In this document: one piece after another, positions 41,172 through 52,494 of the stretch
Layout of the letters: each line of letters begins with the position of its first letter
Position numbering within the stretch: the first letter of the stretch is position 1
Source: Prorocentrum cordatum
Taxonomy: Eukaryota; Sar; Dinophyceae; Prorocentrales; Prorocentraceae
Assembly (NCBI GenBank): GCA_963575745.1
Contig: CAUYUJ010020152.1
Span: 99,000 to 162,999 of the forward strand
Length of the DNA: 64,000 nt
Reading direction: 5' to 3'
Made by a program: the position numbers and the translations under genes
Notes under the pieces: model-generated
Told to the model about the DNA's origin: nothing
Database searches by the model: none
Seen by the model: the letters and a program-made list of their open reading frames with translations, nothing else

Positions 41172-44100
41172 GATGGAGCCCGCTCTTCTGCTTTCGGCCT
41201 ACGTTTTCAGGAGCAACATGATATTTGGAGTAAGGCCTGGGGGGCCCACGAGCCCCGAGTACAGCTGCTGGATCCCCTGGACACCAACTACTGGATTCCC
41301 CCAGGCCCCTCGAGAGACCAGTTACGAAAGATTTCGTTTAAGTTCAAGATGTTCACCACCGCAGTGGACGGGTACCACCCCAAGCACTTCTCCCAGCTCT
41401 CAGAAGGAGCCCTAGAGGTCATGGAAGGCATCGTTAACACCATGAACGTTCTAGGTAGCAGCCCGTCGATGCTGAAAGAGCTGGTCGTTGCACTATTCCG
41501 CAAGGCGACTGGAGGTCGAAGGCCCATCGGGTTTTTCAAGAGCTTCAGCCGCATATATTCTAGGAGCCTTGCTCACCACTGCCGTGAATGGGAACGTATC
41601 TCGGCTAAGTCGAAACACTTCAACATGGCCTCACATAGACATACTACGGATTCTGTCTGGAGGGCGGCGGTGAGAGGCGACATAGCATATCACTCAGGCA
41701 AATTTGTTGCAACGCTTTTGGCAGATTTGAAGCAGTGCTACGAGCACATCGGCCATCACACAATGCTCAGCGAGGGCATGAGGTGTGATTTCCCTCTGTT
41801 CGCGCTGAAGGCGGCACTCGATTCTTACAGGTGGCCACGGAGGCTACTCATGGATAACGCAGTTGGTGAGCCGCTCCACCCCGCCAGAGGGATCGTAGCG
41901 GGCTCTTCCACGGCCACTTTCGAGGTCAAAGGTTATATGATTCCGACGATCCGCGACACGACGATCAACGATGGCACGTCCCTCTCGATTCACATCGACG
42001 ACTTGGCGTTCGACTCGATACGATGCACCGTTGAATCATGCCTGAATGGTTTGGCGGATCTTGCAGCTAGGATATTCCATAAGTTTACTTATACCCTTGA
42101 GCTCCCCATCCATATGAAGAAGCTTAACTTCACGGCTAACAACTTCGAGGTCTTGAAGCAGGCTCCTGGGGCTCTTGGGGAGTACTCTGGGCTCATCAAG
42201 AATTCCATTACCAATCTGGGGGTTGACTATAACGTGGGGAAGATCAGGGCTGCCAAAGGATGCAGATCGAAAAAGATGTCCAGGTGGAAGGAGAACATGA
42301 AGCGCCTCCCCAAAATCTGTCGTCTTCGCGATCGCAAACAAGGCAAGCCAAAAAAGGTCAAACTCTACACCTGCGGAGTCAAGCCCTCGATATGCTATGG
42401 GGAAGAAGTTTCAGGACATTCACCCCAGGAAATAAAAAAGCTCAGAGTTCAGACTGCACGGCTATTCGGCATATGGTCGCCTGGCTGTGACATCAATATG
42501 CGTTGGCTCATGAAGCCAGATTCCGACCCCATCTCCCACGCCAGCGCGACCCTCAAGCGGTATTGCAGGGAGTGGTGGATGACCACAGACAGCCAGATAA
42601 AGGTGCCAGATGCCCTCAGCCCGAAGGAGCTTCGCCAGAGCTACGAGTTCTCCCAGAGGTTCTTCGATCAAGTTCCTCGGGGAAAGAGTTGGGCCTACAA
42701 GGTTAGGAGCCCTCTCACGGACTCCCTTTTCTGGACTGAGCAGGCGGGCTGGATTTTCAAAGGCCCTACTACGGTCAAGACCAGCAATGAGCTCGAGCTC
42801 AAGATCACGGAGTCCTCACCCGCTCTCATACAGAAGCTGTTCACGGCAGACCTCAGACAGAAGTTTTTGGAAAGTTCCGTCCACAAAAAATTATGTTATT
42901 CCGAGGTCCCCGAGGAGGCCATCCACCCCAGGGCCAACGAGATCAGGAAGCGAGGGTTGTGGGGTTTCCCTTTCAGTAAGGTCTGGAACAGCAGCAAGTG
43001 GAGCCACGAGTCAAAGAGGCGCTTGAGAGATTTAATAAGCAGCACGACTTCCACCAGTCATCTTCTTTGGAAGCGTGGTTTCAAGGTGGAGCCGACCTGC
43101 CCGCGCTGCGGCCTGTGCGACACTATCTTCCATAGGCTATGGCGCTGTCCCCATGGGGACTCAGCAAGAGGAAATGTCGACCCTGTTATTGTGGATGCGG
43201 CCCGAAGTTCAGCGGGTAAGGACCCCTTATACACCCAGCTGTGGATCCCCGTGCCCGAAATCAAGACATTTCCTCCTGATGATGATATAGTTGAGTATTG
43301 CGACAGGGTCGGCGAAATTGACGAGTTCGATTTCACGTGCCCTACGGAGATCTTCATCGATGGCAGCTGTCTGGAACCCACGAACCCTCTTTTGGCCCGA
43401 GCGGGCTGGGCGGCTGTTGAAATCACTGCTGGAGGAGATCTTAAACGTGCGGTCCGAGGTCCCCTTCCCAGGAAGTACCCACAAAACGCTGCCTGGGCTG
43501 AACATCATGGGCTCCTCCAGGGACTCCGCCACCTTTGGCAAGATCCAGCAATATTCGATGAAGAGGCATATATATTTGCAGACTGCCAGGCCCTGCTCAC
43601 AGGATGTGCTTTTTCGTTCAGAGCTCTGGGCGGCACCTCCCAGCAGGCAGGTCGCTGGCGAGCTATTCAGAGGTTGGATAAGCAGTTTACCATACACAAA
43701 GTCAAGGCACACCAGACGCTCCAGCGTGGAGATCGTGAATGGGCAGATCAACTACGTGTAATAGGGAATGCCTGGGCCGATATCATGCGTCGTGAGGCCG
43801 CCCGAGAATATGCCTCCCCCCAGGATGCCGAGGCCTGTAAAGAATCCCTAGACGGTTGGTTTGCTGTATTTAAGGCAGCGGTGTCGATTTTAGAGCTCTG
43901 GCCCTCAGCTAGGGAAATGCACGGCACCCTGGAACGTGAACCTAAGAGTTTAAGGCCACCCCCCCGAAACCATAGGCAGCACAACGTTTTGTGGAATGGC
44001 CGATTATGGCAGTGCCTATCGTGCGCTAAGAGCTTCAGATCGCCCCCGTCGCGCACGAATCGGTGTGCTGCTCTTCCTCCCACCTTTGGGGCCCTGGTGA

Positions 44101-44219
44101 GGGGTTGTAACCTTCCTTCCCCAGGACATAGGATGTGGGCGTGCAAGGTTGTCACCTCAGGCATTCCTGTCCTGTTTTGCTTGGGTCGTATTGCACCCGC
44201 ACGCCTAGGCATCTTCTAG
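41172..44219 (+). CDS. 5'-truncated RT-RNase H retroelement polyprotein
   Basis: The first in-frame ATG is 41349 (956 residues; numbering from it). Protein-like sequence such as QLLDPLDTNYWIPP continues upstream in the same frame to about 41172 without ATG, so the true start is missing. RT domain is roughly 40-290: motif A ADLKQCYE (D126), a GIVAGSSTAT motif B (181-190) and motif C HIDDL with D217-D218 instead of YxDD. A zf-RVT-like CPRC...C...H...CPH cluster sits at 584-602. RNase H spans 665-815 with D671, E718, D745 and D811 all present, then H788 in VKAHQT. A C-terminal CLSC pair (889/892) may bind zinc. No stop or frameshift is seen over 3 kb. No endonuclease, LTR or poly-A tail is visible. 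Inferred to be a non-LTR-type element copy, truncated at its 5' end. Confidence 0.88.
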   Translation, partial: DGARSSAFGLRFQEQHDIWSKAWGAHEPRVQLLDPLDTNYWIPPGPSRDQLRKISFKFKMFTTAVDGYHPKHFSQLSEGALEVMEGIVNTMNVLGSSPSMLKELVVALFRKATGGRRPIGFFKSFSRIYSRSLAHHCREWERISAKSKHFNMASHRHTTDSVWRAAVRGDIAYHSGKFVATLLADLKQCYEHIGHHTMLSEGMRCDFPLFALKAALDSYRWPRRLLMDNAVGEPLHPARGIVAGSSTATFEVKGYMIPTIRDTTINDGTSLSIHIDDLAFDSIRCTVESCLNGLADLAARIFHKFTYTLELPIHMKKLNFTANNFEVLKQAPGALGEYSGLIKNSITNLGVDYNVGKIRAAKGCRSKKMSRWKENMKRLPKICRLRDRKQGKPKKVKLYTCGVKPSICYGEEVSGHSPQEIKKLRVQTARLFGIWSPGCDINMRWLMKPDSDPISHASATLKRYCREWWMTTDSQIKVPDALSPKELRQSYEFSQRFFDQVPRGKSWAYKVRSPLTDSLFWTEQAGWIFKGPTTVKTSNELELKITESSPALIQKLFTADLRQKFLESSVHKKLCYSEVPEEAIHPRANEIRKRGLWGFPFSKVWNSSKWSHESKRRLRDLISSTTSTSHLLWKRGFKVEPTCPRCGLCDTIFHRLWRCPHGDSARGNVDPVIVDAARSSAGKDPLYTQLWIPVPEIKTFPPDDDIVEYCDRVGEIDEFDFTCPTEIFIDGSCLEPTNPLLARAGWAAVEITAGGDLKRAVRGPLPRKYPQNAAWAEHHGLLQGLRHLWQDPAIFDEEAYIFADCQALLTGCAFSFRALGGTSQQAGRWRAIQRLDKQFTIHKVKAHQTLQRGDREWADQLRVIGNAWADIMRREAAREYASPQDAEACKESLDGWFAVFKAAVSILELWPSAREMHGTLEREPKSLRPPPRNHRQHNVLWNGRLWQCLSCAKSFRSPPSRTNRCAALPPTFGALVRGCNLPSPGHRMWACKVVTSGIPVLFCLGRIAPARLGIF

Positions 44220-44680
44220 GGCCCTGCAATAAGATTAAGAAAGCCCAGGTTCGCTGTTTTCGCCGAGGCACTTTGCCTTGGCCCAAAGGCACTCGCCTTT
44301 CCCGTCCAGGGAAAGTCCTCCGCGGAGCTGCCCAGTGGTGGAGGGACCTGGGTGGGGAGTCGGGTGGGGAGTGGGAATCACGTTCAGCAGCTGCGCAGCC
44401 CGCAGCTGATTCGGTCGAGTCTGTCCGACCTGCCGTCGCTGCGCCGTCTCGCGCGAGCGATTTCGAGGAAGAGGAGGAGGCGTCGAGGTTTCTTTTCGGG
44501 CCCCAGGCCGACGGCGCCTCCTCCCATCGCGGAGCGAGGGCCTCCCTGGCCCATTCAGGGGCCAGGGGCCCCCCGCCTTTGTTTCCAGGGCAGGTTTCGG
44601 ACGACTCCGACTAATCTTTTTCCCGAGGTCAGGCGAGCCTGGATTTGGCTGACCTCTTAATGCCCATGAATGAATGAATG
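44220..44680. other. Region 3' of the RT ORF
   Basis: Starts with an AATAAGATTAAGAAAGC stretch that could be a retroelement 3' UTR. GC-rich non-repetitive DNA follows, ending in (ATGA)n near 44667. No poly-A or target duplication is identified. Confidence 0.4.
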
Positions 44681-44824
44681 AAGGAGAAAGAGGAGGAGGA
44701 GGAGGAGGAGGAGGAGGAGGAGGAGGAGGAGGAGGAGAAGGGGAAGGAGGAGGGGAAGGAGGAGGAGGAGGAGGCGGAGGAGGAGGAGGAGGAGGAGGGG
44801 AAGGAGGAGGAGGAGGAGGAGGAA
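44681..44824. repeat. (GGA)n array
   Basis: Purine-only GGA/GAA run of about 140 bp. It and the array at 40960 bracket the RT ORF in the same orientation. Confidence 0.95.
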
Positions 44825-46597
44825 CAGGATCTTGGCCTCGCCCTCCCGGCGCCTTGTCTTGTCTCATCCTCCCCAGGCGAAGGCACTGACAGACTTCGCT
44901 GCCAGCACCCTCTTTAAGCACTTCTTGCTTTACCAGTTCTGCACGAACTTCCCGCAGGCTTTACGCCCCCCTGGGGCATGCAGTTAGTGGTGCCTGTCAG
45001 GGGGTTCCGCAGACTCCTGCTCGTTCGTGGAGCTTGTCAGAGGCTTTCGGTCGGGAAGAGAGCACTTGGTGCCTTGCGCTGGCAGGCAGCATCTGGCGCC
45101 CTGGAGTAGTTCGGGGTATCTTGGGGGCGAGGACGATGATGACCAGAACAACACAGAAAGCCGTCACACATTAATGCTATCACGTACGCTATTCACGGCG
45201 TTCGCTCACATCTTATACTGAAGTACTGCGTATGGTCAGGAAGCCTTAACTTTCACTGCATCATGTTCATACTTCCCTGGCGCTACCCTGCTTACGTGCA
45301 TACGTTGTACTATCCATATCTCTTGCAGTCACTGGCTCAAACCTACATGCTGGTACAACTTGGGACATCTGCGTCACGGCGACTACAGCTCAGTGCAATG
45401 TGGAAACCTGCGGGTACTGACTTCCAGGAAACAAACACACTTACCAAGAGACGGGAGTCTGGCTACTAGACCTCCCCCACGAGAGCAAGTGGGTACAACT
45501 GCTGTGCAATTCCCAAGTGCCATTGCATGAAGTACTCCAGTGACTACGCTGCTAACTTCTACAAAGCGAAGCGTGGAGAGGCACGGTATGACGTGCAGTC
45601 AAGCAGCAGAAAGGATTACCACCTGCAGGTACCACCTACTCTACTTGGACAGGACTACTGGTTTCCTCCTAGAGCGTGCATCATTGTCGAAACTACTCCA
45701 TGGCCATCGGCAGCACGCTTTCCCATCCACCACCCGTTCTACTCTGCAGATCATGCTTACGTCACGCTTGACACAACTATTTCTCCGACAAGCACGGACC
45801 TCAAGAAAGCAATAGTACAGCGGCAATCCAGCATCGACGAAACTAACTGCGACCAGAACCAGACCAGCATGAACGCATACACATTTCTACATGAGTCCTA
45901 AGCTTCCTGAACACCAGAAGGTCCACTACCAGCCAACGATCACTGGTGGTACTTAGCACTACATCGAGATCATTGGACCCGATGGGAGCGATATCGGCAA
46001 AGAGTATTACACGACATGCGGCCTCTCGACGCTCTCAACAGGCACCAAGCGGCAGACAGACGCAGATCTGGACAGCCACGCCAAGCGCCAGCCAAGCGAT
46101 ACCTCGCCGTAGAATTCCCCCAGAATTTTTGCAATGGGTCCTGCATGTGCATCGCTGCATACAGAATTCGACGTCTACTACTCCATTCTTGGAGCTGTAG
46201 GGCCGATGAGCGGGCATACCTCCCCTTCCCTTCCTCCCCCTCCTCATGGCCTCAGGTCGCAGCAGATTGGTATGGTGGCCTTCCGTCCCCCTTCCTCCCT
46301 CCCAAACGGAAGCAAAATCCTCCAGTGGTTCCGCGCCTGCGACGGCGGTGCGCGTGCGCGCGCGCCAGCCCCGCGGCGCGGACAAGGGATTCGCGTGGGC
46401 GAGCTGCGGCAGACTGAACCAATGATTCTAGATAGGACCCTCCCGTCCCAAGCCCCCCCTTCATAAGTCCTGACAATTATCCGTCCTCTGTGCGGGAAGC
46501 GTCGCCCTGAAGGACGAGTGCCCCATTGGCTTGCCTTGACCTTCAGGCGATGACCCTGTTTTGAAAAGAATCACCCTCCGGCCTTATGTCACCACCC
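44825..46597. other. A/C-rich spacer, possible intron-like DNA of the minus strand
   Basis: Positions 45150-46150 are skewed to A, C and T with CTACT and CACAC words and little repeat. On the minus strand this resembles the T/G-rich intron-like DNA seen elsewhere. A 124-residue plus frame (45527-45901) is compositionally plausible but has no recognised domain. Positions 46500-46552 contain an inverted TCGCCCTGAAGG/CCTTCAGGCGA. Confidence 0.35.
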
Positions 46598-46752
46598 GCC
46601 AAACCACCCCAACCCAACCCGAAGGCCTCAATTTGCCCTCCATTTCCAGTGGGGGGGTGGGTCTGGGAACATCGAAAAAACACGTATGGAACCCATACCC
46701 CCCCCAACCCGAAATTCGGGTCTTCGGGTTGGGTTGGGGTGGTCTGGTAGGT
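46598..46752. repeat. Inverted repeat, ~27-bp arms
   Basis: The left arm AAACCACCCCAACCCAACCC (continuing GAAG, to 46624) is complementary to the right arm CTTCGGGTTGGGTTGGGGTG (46722-46750), with a loop of about 100 bp. It could be another short inverted-repeat element or a recombination relic. Confidence 0.75.
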
Positions 46753-46929
46753 AGTCATTATGGCTGTACGAAGTGCCAAGAAGCAGGATCGTGCGGTCCG
46801 AGGGCGTGCCCAGCGTGAGCTCCGTCTTGAGAGGGGCCCGCCCTCCACCCGTGCACCTGCTGCACAGGCTTGGGGGTTACGATCATAGTCTCAGGGGCCG
46901 TCTCAAGCGAGGGCCCCATTTGGGGGGGC

Positions 46930-47024
46930 CCAAAGAATACACACCACCACCACGTCGGTTCCTCCTCTCTCCTCTGTCCAGCGAGAGGGAGGGGGGGAGG
47001 GAGGTGGTGGTGGTGTATGTTTTT
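46930..47024. repeat. Inverted repeat, ~18-bp arms
   Basis: ATACACACCACCACCAC at about 46936 and GTGGTGGTGGTGTAT at about 47004 form an imperfect hairpin with a GAGGGAGGG-rich loop. Confidence 0.65.
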
Positions 47025-49222
47025 TGGCATCCCAGTTTTGAGGAAGAGCCGCCTGCCACCCATGCAGTTGGCACGCAGGACAACAGTACCACTTCTGGTC
47101 AGTGGGTGCGGGGACGTCGGCTGGTGGAGCCTTCTCTGCGCTTCCCTCCCGCCATCCCTCGTCAGCCGCCGCCTGTGTCTCGCGTCTTGCCCTTGCGCTT
47201 CCCCCGTTTGGCAGCCATGGGTGCTGCGGTGCGCTTGCTGGCGGAAGTGCTACCTCAATTGTTCCGTCCTGGACGTTAAGGGCGTTGCACTCCTACCTCG
47301 CACCCGTATCTGGATGCATGGCTGCTCGTACGGGAAAGCGACAAACATGACAGCTCCTAGATTTCGGACCCCCCCCGACCGCTTCTCCGCCGGTGCCGGT
47401 GCCCCTGCCCACACCGGTCACCGTCCCAGGGCTCAGCCGGCAGGTCATGGGGCTCAGCGAGAACGGGGCTCAGCCAGGATGCCAGATCTTGCACGATCCT
47501 ACAAGGCTGGATTCTGGATTTTGTCTGGGCCGGGTTTGGGGAGCTGGGCGCGCTCTGGAGGTGGCCTTATATTTTGTGTGGGCCGCTTGTGCAGTCTTTG
47601 CTAAGTTGATTGACCAGGGTTTGCGCTGGACCCGGTCAGTCCGCGCCGGAAGCGCGCGAAGCGCGCCATGGGGTGGTGAGGGGAGGGGGGTCTGGCACTG
47701 GCGGAGAGTCCGCCCGCCAAGCCATTGAATTTGGTGTCTTGCGCCTACCACTTCGACCTCGAAGAAGAGCAAGGGCATGAACATATACTTTCTGAGGTCC
47801 TCGCGGATTGCTGTGATCGGCGCTGGACCCCCTGGCAGCACCTCCAGCGCCAATCGAGGAAATCCGCGACGACATCCGAAATGTTCTGTTAATGCAAGTT
47901 TTTTCCGGCGGCGAAATCAGAGCCCTACCCTCGCCGATCAACGATTCAGGCAACTCGATGGACGGCGGGGGCCGGGATCGGTATTCGTCGAACACGCGGC
48001 GAAATCCGAACCCTACCCTCGCCGCCCGTTGATTCTCTGGAGCACCGATGGGTGGAGGGGGCAGGGTTCGGATGCTGCCATCTATCTGGTCCGTTGGCCC
48101 CCTCGAGCCCATCCCCAGGACCGGCTTCGCGCCCCGGAGGTGGCCCGAGGATCCCCGGAGGGGCCCGGGCCTCGCGAGTATGATTCAAGATTTAGCCCCA
48201 AAGTGAACTTTGTACTATTTCTGGGCAGGGATGGTGGGGGGGGCGCATCGGGTTGGCCGCGCATGGAGTGCGTTTCGTATTGCTTTTGACAGGGATGGTA
48301 GGGGGGGGGATGATCATGGTTCCTGGTTGGCCGCCGGTCGCCTGGGGGAGGGGGTGTATATGAATGGGGAGAAGTGATCAACCCCTCTCCCGGGCAGGGT
48401 GAGAAGGAGCAGTTGGAAGAACGAAGGCAAGACTTCGTTAAGCCGCCTACGCCCTGAGGGATGGTGGGACTTCTCTGCCTCCCGCCTCCCCATTTCGCAC
48501 ATGTTCAACATGCCTCACAGCATATACGCATGCTATCCATGCACAACGAGGTGCGGCCTCGCCCGCCTAGCCGAAGATAGGCCCGGACGATGCTCCGCAT
48601 GGGTGGCTCGCTCGCTCGCCCTCCGCCTTCTGGACCCCCATTTCTTCGGCGCTCCCGGATTTTCTCCGTGGACGGCACTTCGGTTTCGCACTTTTTGTCG
48701 GCGTTGCTGCACATCCTTCGGACCAAGAAACATACAAAACAATCACAAACAAACACACAACAAAAACAAGTGTTTTTTTTGTGTTTTTGTGTGTTGTGTT
48801 TTTTTCCTCCTTGGTCAGCTGCTGCGTCGTTGAGCCCCTTTACATACCCGCAAGTTTTGAGGCAGGGCGACTTTGGCGTGTCTTCGGGAGGGGGCGTTGT
48901 CGCTCCATCCCGCCAATACTGACCCTGCCGATCCGGAGCCCAGAGCTGGTTCATGAGCCTCCCTGGCCAAGCCGGGAGAGCGCATGCACCGATCCTGGCC
49001 CCTAGCGTGGGCCTGGCCAGGACCTGTGAGGTGGACGACTGACGCCTCCTGGCTTTTGGACGAGCCCTGAGAGGCGAACGCATCGGCGCATCGCTAGAGA
49101 ATCACGACCGAAACCTTAGACTCCCTCGTTCTGTGGCATCTCTCGAGCCAGATCGGTCTGTGAGGGTCTTGGGGGCCCGGGCGAATTCGCCCGTTTTGAA
49201 CAGGCTTGACGCCAGGATTTCA
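47025..49222. other. Spacer, no gene recognised; small duplication
   Basis: A ~78-bp duplication (GGCGAAATC(A/C)GA(G/A)CCCTACCCTCGCCG) starts near 47920 and 47998. A T-rich/A-rich stretch is at 48725-48810. Open frames on both strands, including a 244-residue plus frame and 192-residue minus frame, carry no recognisable domain. Confidence 0.4.
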
Positions 49223-49350
49223 GGGTGTCGTGAGAAGTTGCGCTCCCTCGCAGGGTGTCGTGAGAGGTTGCGCTCCCTCGCCAGGGCTGCCCGGCCTCAT
49301 CTACCCCACTCCATCTCGCGATCCTTCGACCCCATCAGGGAGGCCTCTAT
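49223..49350. repeat. 31-bp tandem duplication and a family B end fragment
   Basis: CAGGGTGTCGTGAGAAGTTG and its near copy lie head to tail at 49223-49285. At 49316-49346, CTCGCGATCCTTCGACCCCA followed by TC-GGGAGGCCTCTA resembles the right end of the family B element without the rest. A second such fragment is at 49618-49650. Confidence 0.65.
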
Positions 49351-49514
49351 CTTGGGCGTGCCTTGAGGGTCCTTGCTCCTTCGCCAGGGCTGCCCCGCCC
49401 CATCTACTCCGCCCCATCTGCCCCGACCCCATCTTGAGCCACGCGCAGAGGGGGGTGGGGGAGGAAGGAGGGCTTCTCAGAAGCACCCCTGCTCAGAGGG
49501 GGCGGGCCTTCTCT

Positions 49515-49595
49515 ACAGATGTAAGACCGGCGCCTTCTAAGAAGCAGCCTCCTTCTAAGAAGCCCTCCCCCTCCCTCCACCCCCTTGTGCGCGCC
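49515..49595. repeat. Dispersed repeat R3, copy 2
   Basis: GACCGGCGCCTTCTAAGAAG then CAGCCTCCTTCTAAGAAGCC and a CCCTCCCCCTCC run. It matches 7575-7660. Confidence 0.75.
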
Positions 49596-49723
49596 GCCAA
49601 CATTCGCTCCGACCCCACCTCGCGATCCTTCGACCCCATCTGGGGGGCCTCGACCCCACCCGGGGCGCCTCTCGCCGCTCTTTGGGCCTCTCGGGGCCCT
49701 CCCCGTGCCCGAGTGCCCCCGGC

Positions 49724-50515
49724 AGGAGGAGGAGGAGGGGGAGGAGGAGGAGGCGGAGGAGGAGGAGGAGGAGGAGGAGGGAGGAGGGAGGAGGGAGGAG
49801 GGAGGAGGGAGGAGGGTAGGAGGAGGAGGGAGGAGGGGAGGAGGGAGGAGGGAGGAGGGCGGAGGGAGGCGGGAGGAGGGAGGAGGGAGGAGGGATGGAG
49901 AGGAGGGCGGAGGGAGGAGGGAGGAGGAGGAGGGAGGCGGGAGTAGGAGGAGGGAGGAGGGAGGCGGGAGGAGGGAGGTGGGAGGAGGGAGGAGGCGAGG
50001 AGGGAGGATGGGAGGAGGAGGAGGAGAGGGAGGAGGAGGAGGTGAGGAGGAGGAGGAGGAGGAGGAGGAGGGGAGGCAGGAGGAGGAGGAGGAGGAGGAG
50101 GAGGAGGAGGCGGAGGAGGCGGAGGAGGAGGAGGAGGAGGCGGAGGAGGGCGGAGGAGGAAGGAGGAGTAGGAGGAGGAGGAGTAAGAGAGGAGGGAGGA
50201 GGAGGAGGAGGAGGAGGAGCGTAGGAGGAGGAGGAGGAGGAGGGCTGGGGAGGAGGAGGGAGGAAGGAGGAGGAGGAGGAGGAGGAGGAGGAGGAGGAGG
50301 AAGGATGGAGGAGGAGGAGGGAGGAGGAGGAGAAGAGGTAACAGGAGGAGCAGGAGGGAGAGGAGGAGGAGGAGGAGGAGGTGGAGGAGGAGGAGGAGGC
50401 GGGGAAGGGAAGGGAGGAGATGAGGTGGAGGGGATGGGGAGTGAGGCGGAGGAAGAGGGGAGGAGGGGAGGAGGAGGAGGAGGAGGAGGAGGAGGAGGAG
50501 GAGGAGGAGGAGGAG
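49724..50515. repeat. 790-bp near-homopurine (GGA)n/(GGGAGGA)n array
   Basis: Mostly GGA with a GGGAGGAGGGA heptamer-like zone at 49780-50000. Only scattered C or T interruptions occur, mostly as GGC. Frames of 390-470 residues on both strands are low-complexity artefacts. Long mirror-symmetric purine tracts like this can adopt triplex or quadruplex structure. Confidence 0.96.
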
Positions 50516-51180
50516 ACCCCGAGGAGGAGGAGGAGGAGACCCCCTCGGCGCCCACAGGAGCTGCAGACGCTGCGCCGCACCCTGAGCCTGGCGAGGCCCC
50601 TGCCGCCCTCGAGCGCCGCCGCCCCGCCCCCTGCGCGCGCTGCTCTGGGGCGTCGTCCTGCTGGCAGGCCCGGCTCCCTTTGCGTCGTGGGCACGTCGCC
50701 AAGGACCGACCACATTTCGAAGAAGAGAAAACGCCATACATTGTATTGTTATTTGTACTGTTGTTGTTCTTGTATTGTTATTCGTATGGTTATTAGTTTT
50801 AATGCTGTTATTATTGTTATCATTATTCGTATAGTTATAAGTCGTAGTGTTACTAGTATTCTTAGTCGTAGTATTTTTATTGTTGGTCTCATTCAAGTTC
50901 GTCTGCTTCTTATTACTACTACTATCATTATTATCATTAATATCCTTCTTATTGTTATTCGTAAGACTATTCTAAGTATTATTAAAGTTCTAATAAGATG
51001 TCTGTATTACAGGTTTCGCTCGGACGTGCGCCTCCGAGGAGAACGCATCGTACCAGATGCCCTTCTGCGCCCCGGCGGGTTGCGCACAGACGGCCCCCCC
51101 CAGGCAGTCCCGCTGGCCTCAACGGGCCCCCCGCCCGCCCGCTGCTGATGGCCTGCGCTCTGAGGGCTCCCCGCGGCCTG
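50516..51180. other. GC-rich then AT-rich spacer
   Basis: GC-rich to 50700. Degenerate TTATT/GTTATTCGTA-type AT-rich repeat to about 51000, then GC-rich again. No gene recognised. Confidence 0.5.
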
Positions 51181-51340
51181 TTCCTCCTCCCCTCCCCTCC
51201 TCCCCCTCCCCCTCCTGCTCCTCCTCCCCTTCCTCCTCCTCCTGCTCCTCCTGCTCCTCCTCCTCCTCCTCCTCCACCTCCTCCTCCTCCACCTCCTCCT
51301 CCTCCTCCTCCTCCTCCTCCTCCTCTTCCCTCCTCCGCCG
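51181..51340. repeat. (CTC)n array
   Basis: Pyrimidine-only CTC run with GCTCCT interruptions, orientation opposite to the GGA array upstream. Confidence 0.95.
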
Positions 51341-51997
51341 CGAGGTCGACGGGCGGCGGGGGATCCGCCGCCCCTCCCCGCGCGGCGGCCGCGCGCGCGG
51401 GGCGAGGCCGCCGCAGCCCCCGGACCTGGCCCTGGCGCAGCAGCTGCTGCCGCCCGAGGCGCGCCGCGCCCGCGGCCCCGCGGCAGGCGCTCGGTCGTTC
51501 CGCCCGTCGGCGCTCGGCCGGTCGGTCGGTCCGCCCGTCGGCGTTCGTGCTGCTCGGTCGGTGCTCGTACAGTGGAGGCCCATGCCGACGACGGCGCACC
51601 CCAACAGCGAGATCCTGATGTCCAGCTGTCCACGACGGGAACGCACCCACAGAGGGAAACGAGACCTCCAGCGGCGTCTCGGGTCGGACGACGGAAGCGG
51701 GGGGGGGGCGACGGGGAGCGGGGGGGATGCGCAAGCTGCTGCGCCTCGTTGTCCAGAGCGTTTCCTCGCTACATTGGCGCCTCCCGGCACAAGGCTGCGC
51801 TCAAGCTTATGATGGTCCAGCCTAATCAGCTTGGATCACCAAACATAATTTTTCGAGCCCCCAGAAAGTACCCAAACTGGGGGTTTTCGCGTGGTCGGGC
51901 CCTGGGGGGCGACACTCGTTCGACACTTTTTCGATACCTTTCGGGGTGCTCGAAATTATTTCTGGGATCTGGTCCTAACGTATAATGGGAACAACAT
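51341..51997. other. GC-rich spacer, no gene recognised
   Basis: Contains GGTCGGTC/CCGCCCGTCGG repeats near 51490-51560 and a G-run at 51700. No domain in any frame. Confidence 0.4.
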
Positions 51998-52210
51998 GAG
52001 CCGATGCCAAGAAACGCCCTGCTTGCCTCCAGGGTGCCCTGGGCTCCTGGGGTTTCGATGGCTTTGCGTCGGAAGGCGTGGCGTCCTGGGTCTCAGGGTT
52101 GGGTTTCTTGTGAAAAAATTATTGTCGTCGAGCTCCTACTCCACGTCCGGCCGTCGCCCGTCATTCGGTCGTCGTTCGGCTGTCGCCTTCGTCGTTCGTT
52201 GTTCGGCCGG

Positions 52211-52246
<36 letters not shown>

Positions 52247-52494
52247 CGTCGTCGCCGTCGTCCGTCCTCGAGGTTGTTCGTCCTCGTCGTCGTCGTCGTC
52301 GTTGTCGTCGTCGTCGTCGTCGTCACGTTCGTCATTTGTCATCGTCGTCTGTCGTTCGGTCGTCGTCGTTCGACCGTCGTCGTTCGGTCGTTGTCGTCGT
52401 CGGTCGTCGTCGTCGGTCGTCGTCGTCGTCGGGAGGGAGGGCGGGAGGCCTTCCCGTGCCTTCTCCTCGCTTGTGCCGCGACTCGTCTACCTTT
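51998..52494 (+). repeat. Dispersed repeat R2, copy 2, with GTC expansion
   Basis: R2 proper at 51998-52140 matches 33737-33913. Here about 340 bp rich in (GTC)n (52150-52440) separates R2 from the family C element; in copy 1 the gap is about 25 bp. Expansion or insertion within the repeat is the simple reading. Confidence 0.82.

Noticed and set aside
41288-41554. Minus-strand and alternate-frame ORFs within 41.2-44.2 kb
   Set aside because: Shadows of the RT-RNase H frame, which carries all recognisable motifs.
49404-50896. Frames of 386-467 residues, poly-Pro, poly-Ser or poly-Glu
   Set aside because: They are translations of the GGA array and its complement.
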